In this document: positions 10,695 through 19,649 of the stretch, piece by piece
Layout: the number at the start of each line of letters is the position of its first letter
How positions within the stretch are numbered: the first letter of the stretch is position 1
Assembly (NCBI GenBank): GCA_947652115.1
Contig: OX393570.1
Coordinates: 12,792,950 to 12,856,949 of the forward strand
Reading direction: 5' to 3'
DNA from: Blastomussa wellsi
Lineage: Eukaryota; Cnidaria; Anthozoa; Scleractinia; Plerogyridae
Length of the DNA stretch: 64,000 bases
Program-made: the position numbers and the translations under genes
The notes under the pieces: model-generated
The model's database searches: none
Told to the model about the DNA's origin: nothing
What the model saw: only the letters and a program-made list of their open reading frames with translations

Positions 10695-10880
10695 ACAGAC
10701 ATATAAAATACTGGTTCTGCGGGACAGATTTGTCATGTAATTGTTTCTTTATCGCTGGAAGCCATTTTTCACTAAACGAGGTGACATTTGGAGCCGAGTT
10801 TAGTGAAAAATGGCTTCCAGCGATAAAGAAACAATTACATGTCAAATCTGTCACAGAATCAGTATTTTATATGTATGTGC
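10695..10880. repeat. Near-perfect palindrome, arms of about 83 bp, 20-bp loop
   Basis: Left arm about 10,695-10,777 and right arm 10,798-10,880 are reverse complements over nearly their full length. The core is 'CGCTGGAAGCCATTTTTCAC' and its complement; the outer part is 'ACATATAAAATACTGGTTCT'. The loop, 10,778-10,797, contains 'ATTTGGAGCCGA'. It lies between copy A (Z genes) and copy B (P4) and shares its unit with 16,705-16,922. It could be the right terminal repeat of copy A abutting the left one of copy B, a hairpin terminus, or a foldback insertion. Confidence 0.9.
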
Positions 10881-11499
10881 CAGAGTATTGGTTCTGATCA
10901 TTTCGTACTCGAGCTGGATGTTGGTCAGCGTGTATTTCAGTTTGGTTGGGTCAGAGCCTTTGACAACCTGTGAGGCCGGCGCAAGTGTCAACTCAAACAC
11001 AAGGTCGTTGTAAAGAGCTTGGGAGTAAAAGACTCCGTGGTCGGTCAGAATCTGGTGGTCCAGTCTGATACGGTATTTCGTTCCGAAAACATTCTTCAGC
11101 ACTTTTTCCGTGGCAATACCCGTGGCTTTCTTATCCCCAGCGTTTGAGCGGATCTTGCAAAGGTCCTCACTCTGAATGCCGTCCAGCAGCATGTTGTCCC
11201 GCTCCTCCTGCGAGAGGAAAAGGTCCTTCCAGATCTTGAAGATGTCATACCCCACCGTGCCCTGCAGTATGGTGCCCGCGTACTTCACAACCAGCTTGTC
11301 AACCAGAGCGCACGCGACGTTTTGAACGAGGAAGTTGTTGGCGTGCCCTCCAGACAAGTCGATGTTGAAGAGCAGTGCGAGTGAGCCGGGCACGAGGACC
11401 TCATTCTCATTCAGCTTGGCCCCGAAACATACAGGGTCTCGCTGGGGTGGTGTCGCTACGATCAAAAGTGATGCGTTTTACTGCACGCTCGGCTTTCAT
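10851..11499 (-). pseudogene. Virus-like P4: capsid-like (jelly-roll type) protein, fragment
   Basis: Open frame 11,465-10,851. Similarity to a start at the ATG 11,499 is in a neighbouring frame, so a shift lies near 11,450. The protein is beta-rich with regular Asn/Val/Leu strands ('GSLALLFNIDLSGG', 'VDKLVVKYAG'), a helical 'YDIFKIWKDLFLSQEERD', and 'GTKYRIRLDHQI', 'LQLEYEM'-like strands near the end. I recognise this pattern from multicopy invertebrate genes that look like capsid proteins of Polinton-like viruses; it needs a structure search. The last nine codons and stop lie in the palindrome's right arm, so the C-terminal half is missing. It faces away from P3. Confidence 0.45.
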
Positions 11500-11588
11500 C
11501 GCACCGACCTTTTTCTCGGTGTGCTTTCGCCAAAGGTTTTCTTGCACCGCCATCATCTATATCAAACAAAAAATATTTTTACATACAA

Positions 11589-12756
11589 TTGCAGAAGGTG
11601 GACACTTTGGATACGGCTACCCCGAACTTGACCATGCTATTGACCACGATGGTGATGAACAAGAGGCCAATACTACCCGTCTATTCCAGCCTGGCTCTGC
11701 ATCGACACCCTTCCATAGTGGCGAACACTATGAAATGCAAACAATGCAGCACCAACAGAGTGGGATGCCTGACACATCCTATGTTGAAGCTCCTTTGTTG
11801 GGCGATTTTGTGGATCCAGGTGACAAACAAGCAATGCTTGAAAGAGCTAAAGACTTTATCAAAAAGAGGTTCCCAAAAGTGTACTTCAGAAAATTAGGCC
11901 CAATTGGTTTCAGCAAAAAAGTGGAAATTAAACAACATTTGTATCATTTGGTTCAAAAGGCGGTGAGACTGAAATTTTCAGAAAAGATCGTAGTGGTTTT
12001 CTCAAAAAATTCACAGATAAGTTCAAAGACTCCCTGGGTCCAGAAGCTAAAGATATTATCGCTCAAGACAATGAGAGCATAAGAGAACAACGTCATAGAT
12101 TGAGAGAGACAGAACAACAATTAAGAGATGCTGAAAAAATTGCTGCAGAAAAGGAAAAAGCTACACAAGAGGCTCAAAATCTGAGAAACAGAATTGAGCA
12201 AACTCAAGCAAGGATTGATGGGTTACAAGATGAACATGGTTCGAATGTTGAAAGTGAGGCAGAACTGTGGAGACAGCAGCAACTGATAAAAAATCTTAAA
12301 ACAGATTTTGAAAATGCAAAAAAAGAGGTGGCAGCTCTTGAAAAACAAGCAAAAAATAAAACAAAAGAACAAGAAAAGGTTGATAAACTAAGAGCAGACC
12401 TTGATAAGAAAGAAAAAGAAAGAAACGTTCTTCAACAAAATCTTAACGAAACAAGAACGTTGGATCAGCCGAAAGAGCAAGAAACCGACCTTCAACAACA
12501 AAATGATGAAGATCAGAAAATCATCAACGATGAGAATGCCTCACCCTCTGACAAAGAAGCCGCGGAAGGAAGAGTTGCGGAAAGAACCGAAGAGCTCGCG
12601 CAGTTGCAAACGCAGATTGAGGAAAGAGAAAGAGCGCTTCCACTTTGTGAAAGGGTCAAAGAGATCTTCAAAAAATATGGCGTGACAGTCACAGCAATCT
12701 TTCTTGCTGGTGGTGTCACGATTGGTGCGGTTATTGGCGCCATCACCAAGTCTTGA
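11589..12756 (+). pseudogene. Virus-like P3 (copy B): long coiled-coil protein
   Basis: N-terminal part in one frame (to about 11,910): acidic, His/Gln-rich and low complexity ('GGHFGYGYPELDHAI'), then 'AKDFIKKRFPKV'. A small deletion near 11,925 shifts the frame, leaving a stop at 11,929; coding resumes and stays open from about 11,935 to 12,756. Residues encoded by 12,090-12,640 form an almost uninterrupted Glu/Lys/Gln coiled coil of about 185 residues. The end is a hydrophobic segment 'TAIFLAGGVTIGAVIGAIT' at 12,690-12,750. True start codon not determined. It is followed in another frame by P2, which I read as its original C-terminus. A structural or membrane-anchored scaffold is possible; family not identified. 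Confidence 0.6.
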
Positions 12757-12971
12757 AGGCCACAGGCAAAGCGTTGGGAAAAGGTCTGAAAGATATTGGC
12801 TCAAAGGTTGCAACTGCTCTGCCAGGTCTCATTGGCTCGATTGTGAGCTTCCTCTTCAAAGCCGCTGGTCAGGCCATCGGCTTTCTCGCTGAGCACACCG
12901 GGCTGCTGATTTTGGCTGTGGTGGCCTTCCTGATGGAGACCCTATATCAAGAAGCGGCATTAACTAAATGA
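12753..12971 (+). CDS. Virus-like P2 (copy B): amphipathic/transmembrane tail
   Basis: 72 codons with no ATG: the frame overlaps the P3 stop and would start on TTG, so independent translation is doubtful. An amphipathic Gly/Lys/Ala helix ('ALGKGLKDIGSKV') is followed by two hydrophobic segments, 'LIGSIVSFLFKAAG' and 'GLLILAVVAFLMETL'. A one-base shift at about 12,752 would join it to P3, adding two membrane segments to P3's one. Its end overlaps the 3' end of P1 on the other strand by 25 bp. Confidence 0.5.
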   Translation: MKATGKALGKGLKDIGSKVATALPGLIGSIVSFLFKAAGQAIGFLAEHTGLLILAVVAFLMETLYQEAALTK

Positions 12972-14574
12972 CAAGAATGCCAAACCACGCCAACAATGAC
13001 GGCTATTTTTTTCACATCATGTGACTCACTGCCGGAGCCAGCCGTTGACATTGGTTCAGATTCCGTTTGCTCTTCTGCAGCTGTTTGGATCACAGGCGCT
13101 GCCTCTTTTTTTGCTGCTTTGTGAGTTGGATTCGAAGGGTGACTGTTTGGCGGGTTTATTTTCAATTTTACGCCATCCATTAGCCGAAGCCCTTCTTTTT
13201 GTGTGCTTTTGTTTACCCCGTTGTTGACACCCAGCTTCATACCTGGTGTCACTTGTTTGAGCTGGTTGTTGTAGCCAATTGTGCTCTCTGTGTTAATTAC
13301 CATCTGCCAGGGCATCAGCCAGGCCCCCGGGCGCACAGCAAGGTTGAGCCTCACCTTTGCCTCGCTTACGGCAAGTCGGTATCTTTGAACTGACTTGGCC
13401 AGATCCGTTTGCCTTATCGCGTCTTCCACCAAGACAAGGAACTCGCTCTCGGGTTCTTTTGCTCTGCCTCCAACACCAAGAATGCTGCTTCTCACGTTGA
13501 TTTGCGCGCCCAAGATGCAATACACAAAGGCTTCAATTGACTGATTGATACATGAAAGCCCTGCCTGGGTCAAACCTGCCGCGGCGTCGTTTCTTATGAA
13601 GCATACTGAAATTCCCTTTTCTGTCGCCTTTGGGTCCTCGTCGTCGAATTTTGCTTTTGTCGATGGATAGGGCACGTCCAGTATGAAAGGGTCGTGGCAA
13701 TAAATGTAAATGCTTCCCAGCCGGCGGTTTGCCCCGTACGTGAAGCGGAAATCAGTTGACGGGTCAACGCCGAACTCTGCGCACAATCTTTTGTAAGAAG
13801 CCATGTCGTAATGGTTGCTGATCTGACTGAATGTAGGATCACCCAGCAATTCTCTCAAGCTTTGGATGCCTCCGAGCTGATACAAGATGCGCCGAACCGT
13901 GAAGTACATGTGGAAGATGTAAAAAGCCCGCACCTGCGGCGGCAGATTCAGCATTCTGTGATCTTTGTCAAATACTTCACGTGAGATTCCGCAACCTGTC
14001 GTCACGCACCAAACTGCAAAGTTCAGCTGCTGTGCCCAGAAAGATAGATCAGGCCCTGCAAGCCATTTTTTTGCGGGCTGTGATGTTTCGAACTTTATCT
14101 GTTCACTTTGAAATATCTCTCTGAACTTTGTTGTAAAATACTGGTCAGGCGTTACATAAATATTTATTGAGTTGATGAATATTTTCTTCGAACTTGGTGC
14201 AGTGTCTTGAAATTCAACTGCTGGAATGGAAAGCAAACTTTTTACTGCACCGGGTGATAACTGGTAAGGGAAGCCACCAACGTCATCCAAACCCAGCGCG
14301 CTTTTCATGTCTGTACTCCAATATTTGCGGTCTGAACCGAAAACACTTTGCAGACTGCCTTCACCCTCTTTGTAAAATATTTCAGCTGTTGCTGTGTGGT
14401 CCAACGCTAAAATTGTCTGTGTTACAAATTTGCTTTTCTTGGCCCTCGGAAACCGTGCAGAAAATGCTGCCCACGCGTTGGCTTATGCAGCCTTTGCGTT
14501 CGCCTTGGGGTTTTTTCAAGATAGTCAAACGCAACAGAATCTGATTGTGTACGTGCGGTTTTGAAAATGTTCAT
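12947..14574 (-). CDS. Virus-like P1 (copy B): about 540-aa helical protein
   Basis: 485 codons are open from the ATG at 14,404 to 12,947. The conserved upstream ATG at 14,574 ('MNIFKTAR'), shared with copy A, is probably the original start, but a frameshift separates it from the rest. Landmarks: 'KYWSTDMKSALGLDDVGGFP' (about residue 27), 'DQYFTTKFREIF' (about 87), 'YIFHMYFTVRRILYQLGG' (about 175), 'YCHDPFILDVPYP' (about 235), 'FVYCILGAQINV' (about 292), a low-complexity Ser/Pro/Thr-rich region from about 415, and a membrane-like end 'KIAVIVGVVW'. No catalytic motif. Copies A, B and the 22-kb fragment all retain it, so it is a defining gene of the element. Role unknown. Confidence 0.7.
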
Positions 14575-14630
14575 GTTTTATTACTACCCATAATTTTTTA
14601 ATTAAAAATTTATATGCAACAAAAAATAAA
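14405..14630. promoter_or_regulatory. Divergent P1/P5 intergenic region (copy B)
   Basis: The conserved P1 ATG (14,574, minus) and P5 ATG (14,631, plus) point away from each other with 56 bp between. The AT-rich gap ('TTATTACTACCC', 'TAATTTTTTAATT') matches the copy A gap at 7,083-7,136, which points to a shared bidirectional promoter. No TATA-type element can be assigned with confidence. Confidence 0.35.
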
Positions 14631-14960
14631 ATGGTTGTGCTTACTGTTGTAACAACAGAAAACGGTCACACTGTTTACTTTGACAAACCAATTCTGAAAA
14701 CTGAGTTATATCCGGCTGTTAAGTTGTTCGCTTTATAACTCATGGAACAACTTAAGAGAAACGGGGAAAGTGTTTTATGAAAGGAAAGTGGATTATAAAC
14801 AATACGAAACTCTTTTGTTTCCTGGCAACTATGATCTCGAAAGTATCCAAAACTTTTTTAACAAAGGTTTCAGTGCCCATTTTCTGTCAACCTTGTGGCG
14901 TCATCAGTTATCTAATTTGCATAATACAAAAACTTGAATATCTCTGGAACAAGAGAAGAT
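14631..14960 (+). pseudogene. Virus-like P5 (copy B), 5' part only
   Basis: ATG at 14,631 opens 'MVVLTVVTTENGHTVYFDKP', matching copy A. A frameshift within the first 30 codons leads to a stop; the neighbouring frame continues the family ('VFYERKVDYKQYETLLF', 'YDLESIQNFFNKGF') to about 14,880, then similarity is lost. The rest of the gene present in copy A is absent here, so copy B carries a deletion between P5 and Z3. Confidence 0.6.
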
Positions 14961-15039
14961 AACGCAGAAAAAAAAACACCATTCTTCATCATTTTGAAAT
15001 GCCTTTCAAATAAGGTTATCTTGGTTTTCATTTCATAGG

Positions 15040-15250
15040 CACTTTAATATCCGGCCAAACATAGTGTTTAAAACCGGTTTGGTAGCACGGTGTGCAGAGT
15101 CCGTCTCGACCGCAGTGGATGCACTCCAAACAGAATAGCGCCTTCAGAATCCTTTTTCGTTTTTGGCAGAATGGTGCTGTTAAAAGCTCTTGATGTAACT
15201 CATTCCAGCCCTCAGAGCCCCTCTCTCCCGCATTTTATGGCAAGCGTTTT
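15040..15250 (-). pseudogene. Z3: third Cys-rich paralogue (copy B)
   Basis: Minus-strand reading gives 'GWNELHQELLTAPFCQKRKR', then 'FCLECIHCGRDGLCTPCY' and 'FKHYVWPDIKV'. Order and Cys spacing match Z1 and Z2, so copy B ends with the same gene as copy A. No start codon retained and stops occur upstream; probably decayed. It is too short and broken to appear as a simple long ORF. Confidence 0.5.
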
Positions 15251-15259
15251 TTTTTGTCC

Positions 15260-16060
15260 ATTGTCGTGGCGTATATATGACTGGATTTATGTAAACCGGG
15301 GCAAAGGAAATTGTGAGCGAAACTCCTGAGAAGGTGTATTTTCTCGCCAAAAGTGGTTGTTTTCTCGCTAGAAACTATCTCCAAAGTCGACGCCATAAAA
15401 TTTAAAAGGATTGGCAGCTTCTATTCTCCTTGGTGACTCACTTATCTTAAAGTTCAGTGCTAGTATTACTGTTATTATTACTCTGTCTTGATTCAACAGA
15501 ACTCGGCTAGATAAATTTGACATGACACTATAGTTCTGAAGGCATATTTTTGTAAGGACTCTGTCAATGGGCACCGCGTATTCTTAACTCAAATCAACGC
15601 AAATTACTCTAACCTATGTCTTTTCGGAGCAAGAAGATTGTAGTTTGGGCATAATAACAAAATCACGAAGTCTACTAATTCAATTCAATTATTATTTACA
15701 ACATAAAATGGCATCACAGACTTAAAAATTTCCAGCGCAAGAGTTGACCCGGCAAGCTATGCATGGTCTCAAATGATCTGAGGAATAGTTTGTAACATCA
15801 AGGATTCGCTTGATTTTTAGGCAGCTCCGGATTAAAGCTGAGAAATGTACTTTGATTAGTGACCCGCACATGGTTCATGTCGGTCAGCGACCAGAAACTA
15901 CACCTCCGAACTGAACAAATCGCCATTAAGATCAGCGGAAAACCGATCTGGCACTTCTACCTAGCGGCAAAATCTCCATAATGAAAGCATGAACATGCAT
16001 CAATCGTACTCACATTAAATAGGGCTCTGTACTTCCACGCTATTCCTCGGTTTTCCCACA
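15260..16060. other. Non-coding stretch, right part of copy B
   Basis: No gene, RNA or clear repeat recognised. ORFs here are short and without motifs. Confidence 0.4.
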
Positions 16061-16404
16061 CAGCTAGCCATTTTCTAGGAAATTGAATGCAATCGCCCAG
16101 ATGTCACGAAGTTTTTTTGCCCGGGACACAATACTGCGTAAAGTAGAGCAGAATTTTTCTAAGTCTTTCGCCACAGAATAGTTCCAGCCACGTATGGGCA
16201 TGGCCGCCTTCGAATCACCCGTCAAGTCCGGTGGGGAGTCCTATTTGGTGTGGTGAAGGACTTTTTGCCGTCTAAAGCAAGCACCTCACTATCCTGCCTC
16301 GCACAAGCCGTAACGAGTTGGTGAAGTTCACCCGTTAGAGCTTTGTTTAAGGAAAGATAATAGCTGACGCTTAGATTTTCAAATCGTTGGACTTCCTCCT
16401 TCAT
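16061..16404 (-). other. Unidentified minus-strand coding-like remnant
   Basis: Two minus-strand frames look protein-like: 16,404-16,222 ('VQRFENLSVSYYLSLNKAL', 'ELHQLVTACARQD') and about 16,225-16,080 ('GWNYSVAKDLEKFCSTLRS', 'AKKLRDIWAIAFNFLE'). Both are helical and charged with a frame change between them. No family recognised. It could be one more gene of the virus-like element, a decayed host exon, or chance. Confidence 0.25.
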
Positions 16405-16542
16405 TGGACTTAATGATGTCTTCCGGCAAACTTCCTTTAGACGGCAGGATTGTTAAACCTACAGATCAGCTACCGCTTTGTGTCAAAAATTCAAACCGAT
16501 GTACTCAGCGAGCTGGGGCCTGGGTAAAAATGGCCAGTTATA

Positions 16543-16655
16543 TATACTTGTGCAGATATTTCTTCAACTGGAAAATAATTCTGACACAAATTTGTATATA
16601 CCAGCGCATGTATTTCTTCAACGGGGAATATTTTCTGTGTCAAATTCGTTCGCTT
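16543..16655. repeat. Imperfect tandem repeat, unit about 55 bp, two copies
   Basis: Two units each run 'TATATAC...ATATTTCTTCAAC' (or 'GTATTTCTTCAAC'), then 'GGAAAATAATTCTG' or 'GGGAATATTTTCTG', then a TGTCAAATT-like end. They directly precede the terminal-repeat-like units at 16,705. Confidence 0.6.
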
Positions 16656-16704
16656 GGCTTGGGGTCACGCTGTTTTGTTTACTTCTGTGTTTGTGTATTA
16701 TTTG

Positions 16705-16922
16705 GTTTTTCACACACATAAAATACTGGTTCTTCTGGCGCAGCAAGTTTGCAATTTTTGCCCTTATCGCTGGAAGCCATTTTACACTAAAGTCGGCGAC
16801 ATAACACACATATAAAATACTGGTTCTGGACACAGCACAAGTTTGCTGTTGTTTTAACTTATCGCTGGAAGCCGTTTACACTAAACTCTGCGATATTTTG
16901 GAGCCAAGTTTAGTGTAAACTG
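16705..16922. repeat. Two tandem copies of the palindrome unit plus a short inverted partner
   Basis: Units at about 16,708-16,790 and 16,806-16,886 each read 'CACACATA(TA)AAATACTGG' ... 'CGCTGGAAGCC' ... 'TTACACTAAA', the same order as one arm of the 10,695-10,880 palindrome. After a gap containing 'TTTGGAGCCAA', 13 bp of the opposite arm ('GTTTAGTGTAAAC', 16,908-16,920) follow before similarity ends. It marks the right limit of copy B. Confidence 0.75.
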
Positions 16923-16929
16923 TTCTGTA

Positions 16930-17522
16930 TTGAGCCAAAAAGTGATAAGCTATTTCACAAAATGTTGCAGCTATGGTATATCTCAAAATGCAGGAAATCC
17001 AGATGCTTTAAAAGCAAGTCTTAACTCCATTGTGCCACATGCATTTGGTGATCATGGATTGTGTGACGTGGCCTGGTGTGGCTATGGAAAACATACAAGC
17101 ACACTGACCTTCCAAATGGCAAGGATTTGCATGGCTAGCCCTTGAATAATACCTTAAACGATCTCTTTTCAGAATATGCTACTGATATTGTTGTTAATAA
17201 GCTCCCCCTCCCCCTGTGCTAATTCCCAAAGGAATGAAAGTATCAATAGCACAATTGCCACAAAAAAACCCAAAACCAGGTACTAAGGTGGCAGTGAGAG
17301 TAGTGACTTTAGAATGGCATGTGGAGTGGCCATAAAAATGTTGGCTACAGCTATGTAAGCAGAGTTTTGGAGGCACTTGATATCGAGCCTGGGTATTTCT
17401 GCGAGTTAAATGGAGATCTGTTGGACAAACAAATGTTGAATGACAGGGTCAGGAAGTCAACAAAAAGATTCAAGTACAGGCAGAACCAGTTACACAGTCA
17501 GAAAACTTCACAAATCCTTTGA
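16930..17522 (+). pseudogene. Mutator-type transposase-like gene, C-terminal remnant
   Basis: Decayed coding sequence in shifting plus frames: 'SIVPHAFGDHGLCDVAWC' (17,010-17,080), 'FGDH' followed by CxxxWC as in Mutator-like transposase proteins of invertebrates; then 'LPNGKDLHG' and, after deletions, 'GYSYVSRVLEALDIEPGYF' with a Lys/Arg-rich end (17,340-17,520). These pieces follow the order of the C-terminal half of that family. The DDE core is not visible. Immediately followed by an exonuclease-like ORF. Confidence 0.45.
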
Positions 17523-17599
17523 AAAGAAGCTAAAGAAGGAAAAACATATCAAACATCCGTTGGCTTGAATTAAGATTCCTGTGCAAATCAGCCATCACC

Positions 17600-18045
17600 A
17601 ACATCAAACCCTGAAATTGAACATTGCTTAAGAAATATTTCATCAAATGAATTGCAAGAATATGAAAAACTGGTACTGACTTATACTGTGAAACCCAATC
17701 CAGAAACACTAACCTACAACCCTACTAAAATTTACTTTTTTACTATTTTCGACACCGAAACTACCTGCACGGGAAAACACGCGGAGATCTGTCAGTTAAT
17801 GAAAGCAACCAAGCGATTTTCTCAAAGTACATTTTACCGACAAATAATGTCAGTTCGAGAGCCACACGAGTCAACAAACTTTCCGTTAAAAATATCAATG
17901 GCAATAGACAATTGTTGAAAGAAAATCAACCAGTTGAAACGGTGTCCCTTGATTAGGTACTACAGGAGTTTCTGACCTTCCTTGATAGCACACATCAGGA
18001 AGAATCTTATATAGTTTTATTAGGCCACAAATCGAAAATTTTATT
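17600..18045 (+). pseudogene. DEDD-type 3'-5' exonuclease-like ORF, partial
   Basis: The ORF 17,652-17,918 contains 'YFFTIFDTETTCTGKHAEI', an ExoI-type motif (DxE) of DnaQ-like exonucleases. After a frameshift and a stop, 'QPVETVSLD' and 'EFLTFLDSTHQEESYIVLLG' followed by HKSK (in place of the expected HN) continue to about 18,045. Exonuclease ORFs of this kind occur downstream of Mutator-like transposase ORFs in invertebrate genomes, which fits 16,930-17,522. Clearly broken. Confidence 0.45.
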
Positions 18046-19316
18046 TGCACGTGTTACGCGCGTGAAAGTTTTGTTGTCCGCAAAGCGGATATCTCAAAAA
18101 CTGATCCGGTGACCCTACTTTTTTAATGCAGATAATTGTTTAGCATCAAATGCGCAATACATATACAAAATGCTAAAAAAAAACTGTGAAGTAAAATTCC
18201 TCCAACTTTTAATTTTCCATTATTTTTAAATTGAGCAAAATCTACTCCACATAATTTTTTATAAATTTCTGTGTTTCATCCTTTGGATGTAATAAAAAAA
18301 CTTATGGGATAAAAATATGGGGTCACCGGCTTAGTTTTTGAGATAGATGCAACTAATGGTAAAAAGTGGGTTGAGTTTGTTGCTATGTAACGTGACAGAG
18401 CTCCCTTTGTAGTAGCCAACTACTCTGGGCAATTTGTTTAAGAATATTATTAGGCATCAACACATTCGTCCAAAATTGTGTATATATTTGTTCTGCATCT
18501 CTGATTCATCAAACCTCTTTGAACGATTCGCTACAACAAAGAAATGATCGCTGTCACGATACGAATCGAAATACAACCGATAACCAACCGAAACAAAAAC
18601 AATACTCACAAGATATTATGCCTGAATTCCCTTGCTTCCACTATGCTTTGAAAACACGTTCGCTCAAAGTCACATGGCGAACCGAACGAAACGTCAAGTA
18701 ATGGTCACGAAATGTCCCTTACACCCTTAAATTATTGTCCAAACACAATGAAATGCACAATGAAGAGTTACTTTGAAAGATAAGAAAAGCCATTCAAGGT
18801 AATGCAGTGCCTCACCTGAGAGATCGCACCTTTGTTTTATAAGTCGCAAAAAATAGAAAACTGTTTTGAGCCACCTTAAGAACATTCTTCAGGCTGAGAT
18901 TCAATTAAGAACGATTTTATTTTGCTCATTTGTATTTCAAATGAATGCATAACATAAAGGTAAATGTTTGTAAAGTAACCCAAATAACACGTACAGCAAG
19001 TCGTGCAATCAATGTGATACCATATCACAACAAGCAAGCACTTTGATAGGTTTCCTGGTCACGTCCACATTGATTTATTGAAATACTATACCATGTTAAT
19101 TGTAGAATATTTATCTTAAAAACATTTTTAGCCTCATATCGCAAAAAATATATAAGAACGTTCAGCCTCAGCTCCAAAATCAAACATTATATAAAAAGAG
19201 AGTGTATAGTTACAATCCACTGACAACCTACGTAACTACAATACTTCTACTGCATTTGGTGATAGTTGCGTGACAACACGGCTTCTCGAACTTTATGCAA
19301 AACACTTTTTCTTTTA
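18046..19316. other. Non-coding stretch with a 24-bp inverted repeat
   Basis: No gene supported. Inverted repeat arms 'CTCAAAAACTGATCCGGTGA' (18,093) and its near complement 'GTCACCGGCTTAGTTTTTGAG' (18,323) flank about 205 bp, which may be a small MITE. The rest is AT-rich without recognised structure. Confidence 0.5.
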
Positions 19317-19641
19317 CTATGTATATTTGTTAAAAGGTATGTCGTTATTTTTGATACAGTGTTTCAAAGTGGAATGATTACATTTACTGCAATCGTGGGC
19401 ACTCTGAATGGAAACGAACTGTGTGCTGTTCAAATTTGACTCGCCAAGGACTTTGAATAGGCTGTCTTTTTCACATGGCAATTTTTCTTTTTTGTCGCTG
19501 ATAAGTAGACAATTCATTATTGTTTCTTCGTGCAGGTTTATTCTAATATCGAGTTCAGTGGCATGTTCTTCGTCGATTCCAAATGGAAATAATTTTAACC
19601 TCGGCTGGATGTAGACGGAATATTTTCCATCGTGGCTGGGC
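19317..19641 (-). CDS. Possible 3'-terminal host exon with MATH/TRAF-like sequence
   Basis: Minus strand: a polypyrimidine tract ending 'GGCTTTCCAG' at about 19,650 could be a splice acceptor. The frame after it is open for about 108 codons to the stop at 19,317: 'SHDGKYSVYIQPRLKLFPFG', 'LDIRINLHEET', 'SLFKVLGE', 'CNHSTLKHCIKNNDIPF'. The strand pattern ('YIQPRLKLFPFGIDEE', ending with 'IKNNDIPF') resembles MATH/TRAF-C domains, weakly. No partner exon found nearby. It could instead be chance or a TE relic. Confidence 0.3.
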
Positions 19642-19649
19642 TGGAAAGC

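Noticed and set aside
12513..12813. ORFs antisense to the P3 coiled coil
   Set aside because: Shadows of a Glu/Lys/Gln-rich plus-strand frame that copy A partly shares.
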